Positions 6,782-7,739 of a stretch of 7,739 nucleotides of DNA are shown here, piece by piece. How positions within the stretch are numbered: the first letter of the stretch is position 1; each line of letters opens with the position of its first letter. The notes under the pieces were generated by a model. The model saw only the letters and a list, made by a program, of their open reading frames with translations. It was not told the origin of the DNA and did no database searches. Position numbers and translations under genes: made by a program. The stretch comes from Alphaproteobacteria bacterium UBA685 (lineage in GTDB: Bacteria; Pseudomonadota; Alphaproteobacteria; Puniceispirillales; Puniceispirillaceae): NCBI GenBank assembly GCA_002299005.1, contig DBMZ01000078.1, positions 1 to 7,739 on the forward strand. The letters run 5' to 3'.

Positions 6782-7444
6782 ATGCCACAATGGCAGATTT
6801 TTGATGAGATTTTAGACTATGAGCCGACCATCGATAAGATGGGTGCGCATGTGAAAGCGATGCAGGCTGGCACGGCGGATGAGGCTGTGTGGATATTATC
6901 TCATAAGGCGGTCTATACAGGCGGCACCTCAGCGACAAATGGCGATATTATTGGCCAGTCTGACATCCCTTTTGTCGAGACAGGGCGCGGTGGCCAGTGG
7001 ACCTATCATGATCCAGGCATGCGCATTGTCTATCCAATGTTGAATTTGAACAAGCGCAAGACAGATGTGCGCCTTTATGTTCATTGCCTTGAGGCATGGG
7101 TGATTGATACGCTTGCCTGTTTTGCCATCAAAGGAGAGAGGCGCGAAGGCTTGCCGGGCGTTTGGGTCAAACGAGACGCCTCACAAGACATCGCGCAATA
7201 TGACAAGATAGCCGCCCTTGGGGTGCGCGTCTCTAAATGGGTCAGCGCCCACGGCTTTAGCATTAACCTTGCCCCTGACCTTAGCGCCTTTGACACGATT
7301 GTCCCCTGCGGTGTCAGCGATGCTGGCACGACAAGCTTCGCCGCTCTTGGCCAAGACGTCTCACAAGCGGAATTAGATATGGCGATTAAAGATTGCTATG
7401 GAAATCATTTTGGCCCGCATGGCGCTATGGCGCTAAACGGCTAG
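6782..7444 (+). CDS. lipB: Octanoyl-[acyl-carrier-protein]:protein N-octanoyltransferase
   Basis: 220 aa, the usual LipB length. It moves the octanoyl group from acyl carrier protein to a lysine of lipoyl domains (pyruvate and 2-oxoglutarate dehydrogenases, glycine cleavage H protein), the first step of lipoate synthesis before LipA. Visible family motifs are HKAVYTGGTSA (41-51), GRGGQWTYH (68-76), GVWV (126-129), KIAALGVRV (142-150) with catalytic K142, HGFSINL (157-163) and PCGV (175-178) with catalytic C176. All catalytic residues are present. One oddity is HDPGM (76-80), where LipB proteins commonly read HGPGQ. The ATG at 6782 is chosen because MPQWQIFD begins the family-like region. An in-frame GTG at 6749 would add 11 basic residues encoded across an A8 run, and an imperfect AGGCGG sits before the ATG. 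It has no functional link to the sugar genes on its left. Confidence 0.95.
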   Translation: MPQWQIFDEILDYEPTIDKMGAHVKAMQAGTADEAVWILSHKAVYTGGTSATNGDIIGQSDIPFVETGRGGQWTYHDPGMRIVYPMLNLNKRKTDVRLYVHCLEAWVIDTLACFAIKGERREGLPGVWVKRDASQDIAQYDKIAALGVRVSKWVSAHGFSINLAPDLSAFDTIVPCGVSDAGTTSFAALGQDVSQAELDMAIKDCYGNHFGPHGAMALNG

Positions 7445-7739
7445 TCTTTTTCCAATATAATCAAAAGCGCGGACAGCGCCTTATCAGCCATTTGCGCCAG
7501 CGTGCCCTCATCGCTGGGCCTGCCAAGCATACCTTCAACCGGCCCTTCATAATGCACAAGCTGGTTTCTGGTTGAACGAAGCCATTCCAATTTCTTGCGC
7601 TCAGCGGCGTTCAAATAATCATAGCCGCCTGCTTCAAAATAGCCGGCCTGATCATAATCATACCCGGCCTCTTCTTCTTGCAAATCGGACAGATCAAAAA
7701 TCTCATCCTCATGACGCATGACATCGACGATGGTGGCCG
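7441..7739 (-). CDS. Uncharacterised protein with a HEPN-like R-x4-H motif (5' end outside window)
   Basis: I do not recognise this gene. The frame is open from the right edge to the stop at 7441, giving 98 complete codons. An ATG at 7719 would give 92 aa, but it has no Shine-Dalgarno and the frame continues upstream (ATIVDV before the Met), so the start probably lies outside. Numbered from that Met, the chain has an acidic segment (1-18), a Tyr/Gly-rich segment with three related units (AGYDYDQ, AGYFEA, GGYDYL; about 18-36), a charged helix (38-50), then RNQLVHYEG (51-59) and a final amphipathic helix ending in ALLIILEKD. R51-x4-H56 with an N after the R resembles the HEPN-domain signature (R-x4-6-H). 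HEPN proteins include RNA-cleaving toxins and accessory nucleotide-binding proteins, but this short motif alone does not prove membership. It converges on lipB, sharing the stop-codon palindrome. No antitoxin or nucleotidyltransferase partner is visible in the window. Confidence 0.6.
   Translation of the reverse strand, partial: ATIVDVMRHEDEIFDLSDLQEEEAGYDYDQAGYFEAGGYDYLNAAERKKLEWLRSTRNQLVHYEGPVEGMLGRPSDEGTLAQMADKALSALLIILEKD

Overview
The window looks like a chromosomal segment of a Gram-negative bacterium, most likely an alphaproteobacterium of moderate GC content. This is inferred from protein style only (GalT active-site variant, LipB, MalK-type ATPase); I could not run a taxonomic search. 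A marine lineage such as SAR116 is a guess. Coding density is very high. The only sizeable non-coding gap is 214 bases (6568-6781), and I see no tRNA, rRNA, CRISPR array, insertion sequence or phage gene.

Positions 1-3526 (+ strand) hold the end of a galactose-catabolic operon: the last 26 codons of a MalG-type sugar ABC permease, then melA (GH4 alpha-galactosidase), galT (galactose-1-phosphate uridylyltransferase) and galK (galactokinase). The genes are 8 nt apart, 1 nt apart and overlapping by 8 nt, so one transcript with coupled translation is likely. Positions 3531-6567 (- strand) hold a second, convergent unit: a MalK/UgpC-type sugar ABC ATPase followed 4 nt later by a GH42 beta-galactosidase. 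It is read from a plausible sigma-70 promoter at 6627-6655. The two units meet tail to tail with only 4 nt between their stop codons.

Together the six genes describe import of intact galactosides, cleavage of alpha- or beta-linked galactose in the cytoplasm, and entry of galactose into the Leloir pathway. GalE/GalM, the other permease and the solute-binding protein are not in the window. Having both an alpha- and a beta-galactosidase suggests a substrate with both linkages or several galactosides; galactosylglycerols from galactolipid headgroups are one candidate (inference).

Positions 6568-7739 leave the sugar locus. A divergent intergenic region carries an 11-bp inverted repeat (10 of 11 paired) next to a weak promoter for lipB (octanoyltransferase, lipoate synthesis). 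lipB converges on an uncharacterised gene on the - strand that runs off the right edge. Its C-terminus has an R-x4-H motif reminiscent of HEPN domains, and the two stop codons share the palindrome CTAG. Most of the window is ordinary metabolism. The points I would look at again are the lipB dyad, the HEPN-like partial gene and the dual-linkage galactoside logic.
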